Shown here: positions 1 through 14,000 of the stretch, piece after piece
Layout of the letters: the number at the start of each line of letters is the position of its first letter
Numbering within the stretch: the first letter of the stretch is position 1
NCBI GenBank assembly: GCA_003993805.1
Contig: RSEF01000017.1
Span: 8,495,111-8,559,110, forward strand
Reading direction: 5' to 3'
Source of the DNA: Himantopus leucocephalus
Taxonomy: Eukaryota > Chordata > Aves > Charadriiformes > Recurvirostridae
DNA: 64,000 bases
Program-made: the position numbers and the translations under genes
Notes under the pieces: model-generated
Seen by the model: the letters and a program-made list of their open reading frames with translations, nothing else
Database searches by the model: none
What the model was told of the DNA's origin: nothing

Positions 1-3000
1 GAAGGTTTTGTACCACATGAGGCTTGCAGACATCAAAAGCTTGCTCATGAATTTAACCCCTCTGCTCCTCTGTGGAGAAGGTCACAATGCTCCAGCTCTT
101 GACTTGGTAACAGCTGTATTTTAGAGGGTTACTAGAAGGATGGGATTTTTCTAACACTTCAGGAATATCAGAGGTTGTGTGTCCCTCAACCACTGTGGAA
201 AAAGGAGAGGGCCCATGGCAGAAAGGGGCTGTGTGTTCCTGGAAAGACTGGGGAGGGGCTGGGCCCTGCCCCAATTCTGGTCCTTGTGTTTGAGGTCAAC
301 AGTGGGCTAAAGTCTCTGAGGTCAATGGGACTGTGCGTGTGCCAGAGTTGAAGGGCTAAAGCACTTTATTGGGTCAAGGTCCAACAGCTGGAGCAAAAAC
401 CATGGAGAGAGGTAAGGATCAAACACAGTCCTCTCCCCTCCTTGGGCATCTGTGCTCTAGAAACGGTCCTGTTCATCTGGTCTCTCCTTTTCCCAGGGGA
501 GTGCATCAGCTCGAGGAAGTGCTTCCTTGCTCTTCAAACCTGTCATCCACCCTGTCCTCAGCAAAGACCATTTATAGTCAAGAGAAAGAGGATCCGTGTT
601 CGATTGCAGTGACGACTTGCAGAGATGGGTTGCTGATGTATTTAGACACTGAACAATTTGCAAGCACGCTGCGTCGCCAAGTATTCCCTAGGACAAATGT
701 TTTTATAAGACCTTTTTTATTATCATGGTGAGAAGCGACCATAAAAGAAGGGAAAATTTTGTAGATCATGCCTCCCCCCCTTCCCCTCCCTGCCCCAAAG
801 GCAGGTTGCCAGAGCTCTTTTGATTGTTTTCTCTCTCATGATTTACTAGTGGCTTGTCAGGTCGCAGGAGGGATGCACAGAGCAGGTGCTGGTGGTCGAC
901 CCTCTGCCCGGCCTTCAAGTGTGAGAGTTCAGTTCCTTCCGTCCCTGGGCAGGAGCAGAGCTGGAGGGCAGCGTGGGGTCCGTGGTGGAGCTGGGCAGGG
1001 CGGTCCTGCCTGTCGCTGCTGAGCCATGTGTTGTCCAGGCAGCCCTGGGAGGTCAGGTACCCCCATCCTTCCCGTGTGACTTCACTGTGGACTGCAGAAT
1101 TGGCCAGAGGGATGCTCGGGTGTAAGGATAAATACAACCTCGGGGGCTTCCTCCCAGGCACTTGTGCTCTGGCCCCAAAGCTTCTTTCCCTGGTTGTCTT
1201 GTATCGTTTGAGAGAAGATTAAGCCGATGCTTCCTTGCAGTCCCTCAGGAGCTTCAACATGGGGGGTTGCACCAGGCAGCCTTTGCTGCTCTGTGGTGGC
1301 TGTCTGTGCATCTTACCTCTCGTTTAAGATGAGGCAGCCTCTTTGTCTTATTGATGTGTAAACTACCGCAATGCAAGGGCAGTGCAAATGCACGCCCTCC
1401 TTTATCCCACAGTCTGTGTGTTTTGTTTAACTGCATGGGTATAATTATGCCATTATCATTGGTCAGACTTTCTGGTGTAAACGTGCTCCAAGAATCCAAG
1501 AGCGAGGGGGATGGAGAGGAAGAGAGAAGCCAGAATCAGGGAGAGGGAAGGCGACTGCTGCTAAATTTAAGACTGTTCCTATGACACCTGGAGGCTGCTG
1601 TGCTGGTGTCAGTCCTGTTGGAACTGAGCAGGTAAACACTGAGCCGTGCAATGCTTTATCTTCCCGTTCAGTTTGTGGGACCTTCTGTAGTGCTTCGTGC
1701 AGACGCAGACCTGGGTGAGAAGCTGAGATATTTGCTAGCTGGAGGCAGGATGCACCAGAAAACTTTCTGGAGGGCTGAGTCTAACGGGTATCAGGAGACT
1801 TTTCCAGGGATTTGGGCTGCTGGGAGAAGCAGCCAGTGATCTGGTTGCCTCCCCAGTGCCATCTTAAGCTGTCTGACCTTTCTTTCCATATGTCCATATG
1901 AATCTTTTTGTTAAGCTCTAGGGCCCTTCTTTTCTTTAGCTCCTCTTCTCTGACTCAGGTGGGCTGATTGCACAGATGCTGCATGAGCCAGGGGAGGTTT
2001 AAAAAAAAAACCCACTCTCCCAAATCCAGAGGTGCAGCAGAGCCAGAGCCAGGACTCTCATGAGTTTTGCAATGCAGCGCCCTGGCACATGCTGTTCCTC
2101 GCTGGGACTTTGGTGCTAGCATGGGAGGTAGGGAAATAAATGGGTAGATAGAAAAATCTCTGCAAAGTAACTGCACAGAGATGATGGGGGGAGGCAACAG
2201 CATTTTCTGGCTTGCACTGCCTCTGCTGCATTCATTGCCTCAGAGGTAAATTATCAGTTTCTTCCTTAAATATTAACAGCTGCCAGGTAATGAATTCCCC
2301 CTCTCTGTTTTATAATAGCACTAAAATTGGGATTTGCCTTGGTTTTCTCTGTAATTATCCAATGAGAGCCTGTGAGTGAGAGGGAGGCACGGCAGGCTCT
2401 GCTGCAGGCAAGTGTCGTGCCTGGGGGACTGAAGCGGTGTGTGGGGCTGGGGCTGCGCAAGCAGCTACATAGGGCTTATGGGTTTACGATCCTTCATTAA
2501 GTTAGTTTTTCTCATGCAGAGGGGCGGGTTTGGGAGGTAGGCTAGCATCTGCAGTTGGACTAAAAGCCAGAATTACCTGCCCAGGCTCCTTGGCATCCCA
2601 GGGAGGAGAAGCCGGTCCTGGCGAGGTGTGCTTGGGAGAGAGCAGGGCCCTCAGCAGGGAGAGGTGCCGTCCTGGTCCTCCAGAGCGCTGGGGCTGAATG
2701 CTGCGCTTGCCTGTCTCGGGGCAACCCCCTCCTCACTGGGAATGGCACCTGCATTTCGGACAACTCTGTGACATGAGGTTTGGTTTTGTGAGAGACCAGC
2801 TGCCTTCAAGGAGCTGTGCGTGGTTCCCTGCACTCTGCACAACAGTCTGTGCTGTGCCAGTCCAAGGCTTTTCCTTTGCATCCTCTGCCTTGCTTGTCTG
2901 GGTGGCCAGAAGAGGCTTCTGCCCTGCGAGTCCAAAAATGGGAGTCCAGAGACTCTGCCTTAGATGCCTTGGGCGCAGTGCAGACGGCTGCCTGGCTTCA

Positions 3001-6000
3001 TTTGAGAAGCAGCGGTCATCTCTTCTACCCACAGCTTTTGCTTATGAGAAGGATACGGGCGCTTATGAGAAGGGTGCTTTAGCCGCCCTTTGCAGGCAGG
3101 TCCCAGGGGTGTCTCCGCTCAGAGCAGTGGGCTTTCCAGCACTGAGGAGACTGTTGATGACTGATGCTGTTTTCATTTTGGAAAAATGACTGCTCTGCTA
3201 TGGAGCCCCTGAAGGTGCTGTGAATGGTTTTGCCAGTTCTTAATTTAAGCCAGAAAAAGGCCAGACTGTGATCTCTGGGTCACCTGTGTGAATATTTGAC
3301 CCTTTTGGGTGCTGAAGCGGGAGAAATGACCCCTACAAGGTGTGCTGCGCAGCACAGGACAAGTGTTAACTATTCTCTCCCCTTTGTCCTGTAGATGGTA
3401 TGGAGGACAAAAGCTAAGTAGAAAAGAGAACCTGTCGCCACTTAAGAGGCAGATGACACCCACGCTCTGTAGGACAGGACTGATGTTGGCAGGGCAGATG
3501 GTATCTGTATGGACCACAGCTTGATCAGCATCCTTTATCTCGGGCGGCAATGGGTTGAGGACTGCTTGCTCAGGGCTGGTCCTTGCCATGTCCTGCCCAC
3601 ATTTTGCTCTGAACAGAAGTAAGGCAGAGGTATCACTGCCTCCGTGCCTTGATGCCAGCCCCTAGGCTTTGTCCTTGGTGAGACACTTTGGCACTTAAGG
3701 AATTCAGCTTTATCTCTGGGACCTTATCTTCTTGTCTTTGGGATATTCTTGTTACTGGTACACCCCCTTTCTGCTTCTTCCCACTATGCCTGTCCTTTGT
3801 TTCTCCTCCTCCCAGACTGAGGTCAGGTTGTGAATCAAAGCTGTGCTGTTGGAAGGGAGATAAGAGGCAGGATTTAACACAAGCCTGGGCTTGTGCATCA
3901 ACTGCATGCAGAAAAAAGGGATGTGATGGCTGCCCTGTGTGCAGGATGGCTGTCCAAGGCCTCAGCTGTGCAGAAGTTACACCGAGGAACCCCAAGGTCT
4001 GGGTGCTTCTCAGACCCCTTGGGCTGAGGATCAGGGGAACGTATGAAAGCATATCTGAGAACCCCATATTCCATCCGTAACTGGCTAAGTGTGGAGGCCA
4101 GTCTTGGAGCTAGAAAACTGTAAGAAAGAGCCTCTTGCCAGAGGAACCTGCTCTAGGAAGGAGGTAAAAACTGAACGGGTTGTCCAGGGTCCCCCAGCAG
4201 ACCTGTGTTGGAGGTTTCAACAGAAGGTCTGCAGACTGGCCAGTCCAGTGGTCCAGGCTAGAGCTGACTAACCAAGCTACAAAAATACATTCTTCTTCCC
4301 CTGACTCATTGTAACTGAGTTTTCAGTTATTGGCACTTTGAAGCCATAATTGAGGTCTGCTTTCCTCCTTGCACAGCCTTTCTCCCGGCAAATTGTCAGC
4401 CATCAAGTGGCATGAGACAGTAAAAGGGATGTTACACTCACCATTTCCTAGAAGCTGTCACTTTAAAGAGAACAATACTAAAAAGACGGATGAATTGAAG
4501 CCAGACCCAGAGCAATAAAACTCCAAATGTTTGACTTCTTTCGAAATCTGGAACTCTTCATTCATTTCTAGGGTCTCTGCTGTGCCTGGGGCACTTTGTA
4601 CGTTCACAGTTCCGGCCTCTCGCATTTAATAAACTGCACATGCCAGAAGAGCTAAAAATAAAAAATCATAGTCCAGGTTCTCTTTGGATGTAAATGAGCA
4701 TGACTCTGCTTAAATCACTGGAGCTATGATGATACCAGATGACACAGGGGTCTCCAGTGACTGGGGATTTTGTTTGGTTTTCTCATGTGAGTATTTCTTG
4801 CTCAGGCAAACGCGAGTGCAGGGGGTAGCGTGGCTGGGCCGGTGTCCCGCTGGGGCGACGGCAGTGCGCTGTATCTGTGCCAGCGCCAGGGGCCGAGTGG
4901 CCAGCCGTGGCTGGTGGGATCTGGCATGTAAGGGAGCACCTGATGGACCCAGCCAGGCTCTGCGAGCGGACTGAGGCTGGGGAGGGAGCGTGGTGTGGCT
5001 GTGCTTGCTGGAGCTGTGCTGTCCACTTTTCTGTTGCTTGGTGGGTCTACGTACATCATCTTTTCTGTACCAGTAACTTGTGTTTCTCTCTGGACTATAC
5101 TTAAAAGCAGCGAAATGCACCCTGATAATATGGGGGTTGGGTTTCATTTAAGGACAGACCCGTAGCAGTGCAGGAGCCTGTACAATCAGACTGGTTTTGT
5201 CTGTGTTTTACCGTTGATAACGGCTGTTACCAGCTGCTGGACAGGGCTCGGGTGCTGGAGGTCTCCCAGAAAATGCAAACACAACACAACCTCGGAGCAA
5301 GTTTGGCTTCTGTCTGTTATTGCCCAGCTTTGGGGAGGCCGGATCACAGCCTGTGGGCGGCTTGTCCCGTGTGGTCGCTTGGGCATCCTGCCCAGAGGCC
5401 ACCCTGCTGCCATCGTTCATCACCAGCGCAGCTCCGTCCCCAGTGTTCGTTTGCCGTCAGGCAGGAGAGTTCAACCACCCAGTGATGGGCAGTAACCTCC
5501 TCTGGTAGAAGTTTGTTCTTTAACCCACTGCTTCTGGATAGATGTGGTCCCATCCAATGCCAAACCTCTCTTCTGGATTTAGGATAGCCTTGGGGTGAGT
5601 GGAGGTTTTGGGTCTCTCTGGGCTGTCCTTGTGTCTGCGCTTGGATGAGGTGCAGGAAACTGAGGCTCCCTGGGAGCTGGCTGAGGGTCCTCCACGCTTG
5701 TGGGGGTAAGGAGAAGGATGTGAATCCATAAATCAAAGGAACCTGACATGAGGAAGGTTCAAGTGCTGTTTCTGGGAGCTTTTGTGATAAAGGATTGTCG
5801 TGGCAGGAGGAGGGCTCCCTCTGCCCCCGTATGAGTGTGACTGTGGCTGTCGGGGGGCTGTCAGGGTTCGAGGTGCAGGCAGGCAAGTCCTAGCTGGACA
5901 GGAGAAGGTCTCCTTGCATTTGGCAGTCGCTGCCCACTGGGCAGGGCACAACCTGCGTCCGGGGTTAATGTGGCAATCACGAGCCTCTGCTCACACCTCG

Positions 6001-8906
6001 CCTTCAGCCTGCGTCCACGTTTCCCATTAGCAGTGCTATTTTTGAGCCTCCCAAAGCAATTAACACCAATTAATCTAAAAAAGCCTAAATAATGGGTTTT
6101 CAGAGCCCCTGGCTCCTTCTTGTTCCCCGCGTGGCCCCAGAAGACTGCAGCCCGAACCTGGCAGAGACCTGAGCCCAGTTAAGTGCTTCGTGTGCAGGGA
6201 CTGCTGGGGAGCTTCTGGGGGAGATGTGCAATTAGGGAAGGGCTCCTAACGGTGCCATGGATCCGACTTTCCCATCCTGGATCGCGGTGTCTGTGCCATG
6301 GAGAGAGCTGCAGTTCCCTGCAGTGATCGTTATGTTGGAGTTGAGGGGGAACCGACTTCTGCAGGTCGGTGCAGCCGCTCTCTTGAGAGCCTGCAAAGAG
6401 TGACACCACTGAATAGGCTTGGGTGCAGGAGGTGCAAGTCCCCCGAGACATTCAGAAAAGTCCCTGGAGGATTTTTTGCCTGTACTTAAAGCCATTTTCA
6501 TCCTCATATTCTCTGGGCACTGTCACATGGAGCAAATCAGCCTCCCCGTCTGTGCCTTCCCCAAATGGGGCGTAGTTTCATTGTGCCCTTTTGAACAGCA
6601 CGTACCAGAGCAAGAGCTGCTTTGTGTGCTGATAGGAGAAGCTGTTCCTGTGTTTGCATGCGATTTTTGTCTTACCTGTTTAAGCTCTTCTGAGGAGAGC
6701 TGTGTCTGACCATCGCTGAAATGGTAAACCCACAGGTACCGGCCCCAGGACCCTCCCTGCCCCAGCAGGGCCAGGATTTCATGTTTTGTGGGGTGCCTTG
6801 CATAACGAGACCTTGATCTTGAGCGCGGCCTTCAGGCGTTACTGGAATATGAGTAAATAATAATTAAGATTTGGGCGTTTGCTGCAGTGAAGGGTGTTTA
6901 TGTGAAGGTTAGATGGGCGTTACGGGTGCTAATGCAGATGGGTGTGTGCAGATCCACCGACTAACTTCACCCCATCGTCACCGCCCCTGGTAAAGGTGCT
7001 GCCTCTGTTCACCTGCTTTTTAAAACAGCGCTGTGCTAAGAGCAAGTAGGTGTCTAAATAAAAGTACGTTTCAAGAAAGCAGCACAATTTTGGCAATCCA
7101 GAGACAAGCAGGCTTTTTTTGCAAAGCGTTTTCAAAGCAAATTGTCAGTGCCTTCCTGTTTCAGATGCACCGAGTGCAGTATATGGTGGGGAGGAGGGCA
7201 TATCTGCTGCTGGGGGAGCGTTGGACCATTTCCATCGCTGGAGAGGAGCATGTCCTTCACCGGCAGCAGGCTTATAGGCACCTGTCTCCTCCATCACCAC
7301 CTACTCCTCGGGAAGGCTGGAAGTGGGGAGGTGGTGGGGTCTGGTGGGTAGAGTAGGTGACTGGGAGTTGAGCACTATAGATTAACCTTGGCTTCTGTGC
7401 TAATTAATCAAGAATATGGGTTATCGTTTAAAGCAATGGAGTTATTTCAGTTTAGCAAATTACTGCTGCTCAGCTGAGACTCAACAGCTGAGCGTGGTCC
7501 TAGTTCCACCCCCCTCCAACTGCAAAGTAAATCACTGCAACCGGCTTCAGCTAAAACCCTGTGATTTGCTGCTGGGGTGTGCTACGGCGTGTGGGGCCCC
7601 GTCCGGCGGTGCTGGGTGAGGGTAAGCATCAGCTACGCTCCAGGACCTTCCTGCTTGCTGGCGTCTGCCTGTAAGCCGGATTGTTTTGAGCAAGTAGTTC
7701 AGGTTCGCTCCCACTTCTGGCATTTTAAGGGACCCTCGAGGTTTTTGATGGGCCACGTTGGCCTCTGGAGCTTCCCATCTTGTCCCATAGACTGGAGAGA
7801 CTGACCTGGAACGAGAGTGCTTCAAACTTGTCTCCTTGGTTAGTAATTTAAGCTTTAGGTGCTAAATCTAGGCTTGTGTGTTTCTATTAAATGGTGACAG
7901 GGAACCCAGCCTGGCATGGTAAATGCTGTCAAAACCTACGTGGAAAAGTCGCTGCATTAACTACAGAGTATTGCTGCAGCTCTTTGAGGACTGTTTGAAT
8001 ACGCTGACTAATATATTCCCTCCCAAAGAGAAACCAAAAGCAATTTCCACACTATGGATGCACTGGTCTCAGCAGTGAGGGCTGGTGACCTGACCTGTGA
8101 CTTCAGGGTAGGTGGCAGCATAGCTGGGGAAAAAGTGTAAATCCAGAATTAATAAGGTTGTTGCACAAAGTGGCCAAATGTGAGCGTGTTTGCACGAGCT
8201 TTCAGGCAGTCGGGTCGGCACCGCCAGTAGCAGAGGTGTCAGTAACACTTCAGCCAGACACCCACGCAGGCACGCCACGCTCCATCTCAAAATAAAAGCA
8301 AAAACGGTATTGTCACCTGCTATTGATCCAAAGGCGCGGATTTAAGCCACGTGTGGCAGTAGGGCGTGCTCCTGACAGGTCAGCAGTTAATGTATTAGGG
8401 AAGGAGGGAGCGTGGGTGAGTTATTTTGATTTTGTTTGAAACAATAAAACCCAAGTTATTTGAAACTTAACAACAGAACCAGCTTTTAGCACTGGCGTTT
8501 ATAGGGATGAGTGGGCGAGTTGTTTAAAGGGGGAAAAAAAGTCTTTGAAAACAGTCCAAGTGAGGGTGATAATTTCATCCTACAAGGGAAGCGCGGTGCG
8601 CGCGTCCTGTGTATGGTCTGCACCAGGCTGCACAGTTTGCCAAACATGCTGAAGGGCACACGCATGCCACGGGCACATTCGGGAGCACACTTGCAGCTCC
8701 GTGGCATCAGAGCTGGAGTCTGAAGTTGCAGATTATGGATGTCTCACTTGCTCTCTTTTGCTGCATCCTAAACCCAGATGCAAAAAGTCGTTTCCTCTTG
8801 CTGTTCTAAGCACCCACCTCTTGTGTGGGGGCTCTGTTCCTGTATTATACGGGTCTTCTGCATCTCACCCTCAATACCAGCTTCAGATGCCCCCTTTCAT
8901 AGCTGT

Positions 8907-9313
8907 TCCAAGTCGACTTACCTCTTCAGACGAGGGGCAGAGTCTCAGTTCTGGTCCGTTCCCCCCCTTAGCTCACGCAGGGAAGCGGTGGCCGCAGCAG
9001 GGACGTTCAGCTCACACAAGCTGCGGCAGCATCGGTGCCCCAGCACCCAGCGTGACAGCAGGCCGGTCGGCTCTGCCCTGCCTCTTGCCTTTCCTCNTCC
9101 AAGTCGACTTATCTCTTCAGACGAGGGGCAGAGTCTCAGTTCTGGTCTGTTCCCCTCTCACCCCTCTCCACCGGAGTATGCCCTTAGCTCACGCAGGGAA
9201 GCGGTGGCCGCAGCAGGGACATTCAGCTCACACAAGCTGTGGCAGCATCGGTGCCCCCGCACCCAGCGTTGACAGCAGGCCGGTCGGCTCTGCCCTGCCT
9301 CTTGCCTTTCCTC
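8907..9313. repeat. Imperfect tandem duplication with an ambiguous base at the junction
   Basis: Positions 8907-9096 and 9098-9313 are two direct copies of one segment, beginning TCCAAGTCGACTT and ending CTTGCCTTTCCTC. They differ at about six positions. The second copy also has about 25 extra bases (TCTCACCCCTCTCCACCGG and following, near 9155-9180). The only base between the copies is an N at 9097. This is either a recent local duplication or an assembly join in which two haplotype versions were laid end to end. Confidence 0.9.
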
Positions 9314-10739
9314 ACCCCTTCTTTCCCTCCTCCATTGCTGTAGCATTGTTAAAAATTAAATCACAAACTAAATTGCAGTTTAGTGTGTGAGCTCCCCAGG
9401 CAGCAGCTTAGTTTGAGGCCGGTTCCCAATGGTCTCTTGCCTTCCATAGCCCGTGGCACCAGCACAAAATAGATGCAGAGTAATTGCCTTTTGCCTGCTC
9501 TGTCCTGATAGTAGGATTTTGCAACGTCCCAGTGATGGAGGGTTGGCTTCTCCTGGCACAGGACAGATGGGGCTACCCCACAGGACAGATCCTGGCCAGC
9601 GTCACTGGTGCTCCAGGGGAGGGTCCATCTTGCACATCCGCAGCATCCCCACTGTGGCAGTTCTGCCCTTGGCTCATCAGCACGTGCCGTTTTATCACTT
9701 GTTGCTTCAGAGCTTGCGTTTGCCTCTGAGCACAGCTTGATGCCGTCCCTGTCAGCCTCATGGGCACCTCTGGATTCACGGTTCGTGGCCGCCCCAGCCC
9801 CGCTGCTCTCTTTCTGGAGATGCTTTATGCAGCCGTGATGCCTTGCCCTTGGGTCAGGGATCGTTGCAAAGCCCAGTGAGGCTTCACAGCCCCCCCGGGG
9901 GATAGGAGGGGTCTGGGGGCTGAGTCCTGCCGTGCCCTGCGCGCAGCCTGGCCAGGGCCAGGTACTGAGCCAGGAGTCTTCATCTCAGGCCCCACACATG
10001 TCCATGTTTCTAATTACTGTGTGACTCCTGGAAAGGCATGGACAGTCCCCAAAAGCTGCATTTCTTCAGGATAAAGAAATTTCCTACTTTCGCAGTGAAA
10101 AATGAGAACGAAGTGTAAGACACTGTGGACAGAGAGCTGAGAGTGCCAATGGGGCTCTGTCCCCATTTTGCCACTGCCCTGCCAGGTGGCCTTTGGCAAG
10201 CTGCTTCTCTTTCCAGTGACCCATTTCACTGTCAGAATTTCCCATTTCCCATTCACATGTCACCAGTGGGAGGTAAGAACAGCTCTTTGGCTGTTGTGTA
10301 GCATTTCCATCTTTCCATGTTTAAAACCTTGTTGCAATTAGAAATTTTCCCTCTGTTAAGAGTGGTACATTTAAATAAAGAGATACTTATGGCTGAGCAT
10401 CTTTGGATCTTGCAATAGGACAAAAAAAAAAATCACATATCTAATAATACGAGGAGCAGGAGGACTATCAGGAGCTAAAAATGGTCCTTCAATATTTTGG
10501 TGCTTTAAATCTGAGTGATCATATTGTGTCTGTATGTGCACAGTGCATTTACTGTCGTGGTGCGTGTGCCTGTAGAGCTGAGTGTGTTTGCAGATGTAGT
10601 TTAGGAAAATTGATCCCAATCTATTTTTAAGGTAAAGTGTGTGTGGTGGGTAGGAGGTGAGGAGGTGGAAGGAAAGCTAAATATTCACATAGCTCCGCTG
10701 TGTGTTTAAGAGCATCATCTAATAACGCTGGGATCGTGG

Positions 10740-11094
10740 CAGCGAGGTGAGGGAGAGACGAGCATTTCGCTGGAGTCCACCCCCGGTGCAAGGGCACAGG
10801 AGCGACCCCGGGAGGAGCGTAGCGAGCAGGGCTGTCGCTTTAAGCTGCATCTCGCACCCAGCGGGTCATCGGTGCTGGCGACGTTCTTCACATGGCTGCG
10901 CGCTCCGCATAAATCTCTGCTCCGGCAGCCGGAGCGGAGCTGGGGAGAGCTCGCTCTCTCTGGCTGTTAGCGGTAGCTAAAGAGCATCGAAGCGGCAGCC
11001 CCGCATCACCGGGCTCTGCCCTGCGACGTGAGGTCCTTCTTGCCTGTGGACATGTAAAAGCTGGAGCCTGGGGAAGAGCTGGCTGCTGAGGTCA
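10740..11094 (+). promoter_or_regulatory. Candidate alternative promoter and first exon of a short GPSM1 transcript
   Basis: The block is dense in CpG (about 28 by eye in 290 bases), while flanking intron is CpG-poor. A TATA-like CATAAAT lies at 10908-10914. About 180 bases on, a near-perfect 5' splice site TCA|GTAAGT ends a possible exon at 11094. A start codon directly followed by a stop (ATGTAA) sits at 11052-11057. Mammalian GPSM1 is known to make a short cardiac form (AGS3-SHORT) from an internal promoter with its own 5' exon. Joined to 17486, this exon would be 5' untranslated, and the first downstream GPSM1 methionine (17555) would give 162 residues with three GoLoco motifs. Promoter activity and splicing are inference. 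Confidence 0.4.
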
Positions 11095-14000
11095 GTAAGT
11101 AAAACTCTGGTTTTGTTTGTGTTTCTCTTCTATCCTCTGAAATGAGAGACTAGATCGGCAGCAAGAAAAGGAGGTAGATACAGAGAAACAGAAGGGAGAT
11201 TTACTCGAGCCAGGGTTTGGAGATTGCCTGTGTATGCTTGTTTTTTTAAAGTTTTCAAATAGCTTCGGTTTGAACTTTTTGCTATTAATGTTTTTGCAAC
11301 TTTATGGAAAATAGATGCAAGCAATGCCCAGGCTGCTCGGGTGTCTGCCGATGTCTCATAGCGGAGCGTGGCGAGTGCAGTTGGTGGTTCTCTGTGCCTG
11401 ACTGTGCTCACCGGGGGAGGACGGGGTGTCTGCCGGCTGGGAGGGAGTGTGGCAGCAACGCTTGAGGATTGGCATTGAAAGGGAAGTGCTGTCCTCAGCA
11501 AAGACTGGACAAGTTCAACTGCTTTTCTGACTCTGAAGATGACGGTCTCGTCAAGGAGTGGAGAATCCAGCCAGCACCAGACACTGATGGCTGGGGACTG
11601 GGAGAGCCCCGCTCCCGAGCCCAGGGATGATGCTCCAGACATTTCACCTCTCAGTAAAAGAAGCTAAGGCTTTTGGCCAGGGGTTTCCTTCCACTCCTCT
11701 CCTCCAGCCTCCCCCTCACCTTCTGGGAGGCTCTTTCCAAACCTCCCCTCTGGTGCTTTTCAGCAGGTGAAGCGATGAGTGTGGGGAAATTAGTTCAGTG
11801 TCTGATGCACCTGCAAGGTGAGGGGGTTTGGGGTTGTGGCTGTGCCTGCGGTGCTGGCCTCTGCCGCGGTTTCCTCCGGGGTGAGGTGTTGGGGTGATGC
11901 AGGGATAAAGCAAAGCCACATGTAGGGGACTCACAGGCGGCAGGGCAGCCCAGGATAAAGTGCTCCCAGCACTGGCAGTCACCACCACCACCACCCCAGC
12001 ACCGCTCCTGCTTGGTGATTTTGGGGTCGACTGCCTTGAAAAGAGAGTAGGTAAGCAGTTGTGATGCATCTGGTTTATAGAGGGAGAGAAAGACAAGGCA
12101 TGGCATGTGGGCGTAGATGTGTTGGGATGAATATCTGCCAGGTCCGGGGCAGATAACTGCCTGCTAGAACAAGGGGCACAATTTTTCCAAGAACTCTCCA
12201 GTTGAGAGCTTGGCCCTGGGGACAGATCGCTGGGTCCTGTCCCAGCTCTGCTACTGCGTCACTGTGGGACATGATCAAGTCACTTCACCTCCAGGTTGTC
12301 TCCTCACTGAAATGAGGTGAGGAGGAGGAATTGGTGGGTACGTTTACATGCCAAGGCAGTGCTCTCTGAGGGGCTGCTGTGGGAGGAGTGGTGAAACAGC
12401 TGCGTTATCCCTGAACCTGCTGCCGTCCTCACCTTGTCTGTGACCTGGCCCACACACCAGAGCCAGACCGCCTTCGAGCAGCACCTCCTGAGCTGGATCC
12501 CTCTGCCAAACCCCCAGGGGTCCATCGGCCACTGGGCAGTGGGTTCTGCCCGCAGGTAGGGCTGTGCCAGCCCCCTCGGAGGACTGGGCAGAGCTGGAGC
12601 GAGCAGTCCTCGAGCGTGACGGGTCCTTGCTGCATTGAGACAGGTCTGCAAGAAGTTGACTCTGGAGGAGAGGAGGGGGACCAAAGGCAGGTCAGCACCC
12701 CGTTGGGGACACTGGCTGCAAAAAGAGAAGCTGATCTGATGGAGGAATAAGGGTTTGGCCCTTTGGGTAGCTCATGAGAGCATTTGCAGTTTGGTCTGCT
12801 GGGCAGGGCTCCCTGCGAAGGGGACGTTTCACCCATGCATGGTACAGCGGGTGCTTTTGGCACGTGGCAGTGGCAGGAGTCGCTGGGGGACGTACTGTGG
12901 CTCTGCCAGCGCAGAGATCATCTGCGGTCGTCTTGGGGTCCTCAGGAGCCCTGTCCCAGACCAACCCAGGAGCGTGTTGTCATACAGCTGCGATCAGACA
13001 GGCTTTTGGTGGGTCTCAGCAGCAGATGCAGGGGGAGAGCTGCATCCCACCCTGGCTGCCACTGCTGCCCTGGGAACCCTCCGGCTCTGCCTGAGTTCAC
13101 TTTAAACCCTGTGGGGGCATCAGGAGGCTGTGGAAGGAGCTGCCACCACCAAAGCCGTTGGGTTCAGGGTATTTCTAACAGCAGGTTTGCGGTGGGGGAG
13201 TGCAGCCGGAGCCAGGGGTGGGTATGGACTGTTTGGGTGCCGGAATGGGACTGGGGACAGGGTGCTGCCCGGGAGCTGGAGCAGCGTCGTGAAGGAGAAA
13301 GCCTAAACCACAGTGCTGGTGTCATCGCCCTGCTCTGACCAAAGACTTACTGCTTCTGGCCTGGGATGTGTGTGTGGGGCCGGGCACGAGGACCCCCCTC
13401 ATCTGCATGCCAGGGAGCGCCGTGTCCTGCTCCACAGGGACCTCAGGCATAGGAACACCATGTGAAACTAGCACAGAAATAATTAAAATGTCCTCTGCCA
13501 ATCCTAGGATGGGGCTCAGGAACATGTCAGAGAAAGGCTGTTCTCTGCAGACACCCGGTGGGCAGCGGTGTCCAAGGATGGAAACCCTGTGGGGCATTTG
13601 TGGGCTGTGGCTTTGGGTGTTGGGAGCTGGAAAGTGGTTTAGTTCTTGCAATTAGGCCTTCTACGTTTAATGACTTTCCTGAATCCGAGTGGAAATGACC
13701 AAGGGGGTTTAGGCACAGGAGTCTGTTCTGACTTTGTTTAGCTTTGCCTGGGATCGCTTCAGCCTTGGCCCTTCATCCCTTGTGCTCCTGTGCCCGGGGT
13801 GCAGAGCTGGGCACCCCAGGACCTTCTCGGCCAGAGATTGTGAAGAGTTTTATTTAGCATGAGTGAAGAGTTTATCAGAGAGGAAATAAGGGTGCATTTG
13901 TGCTCCTCAGGGCAGCGACCCACATCCTGGGAGAGGCAGGGGCTCGGGGCAGCCCCAGCACTGGGCTCCCTGGGTCCCGGCCGAGCAGAGGGGCTCCCTG

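Noticed and set aside
8701..9390. 229-codon plus-strand frame over the tandem duplication
   Set aside because: It owes its length to the repeat, includes the N, and the repeated peptide shows no domain.
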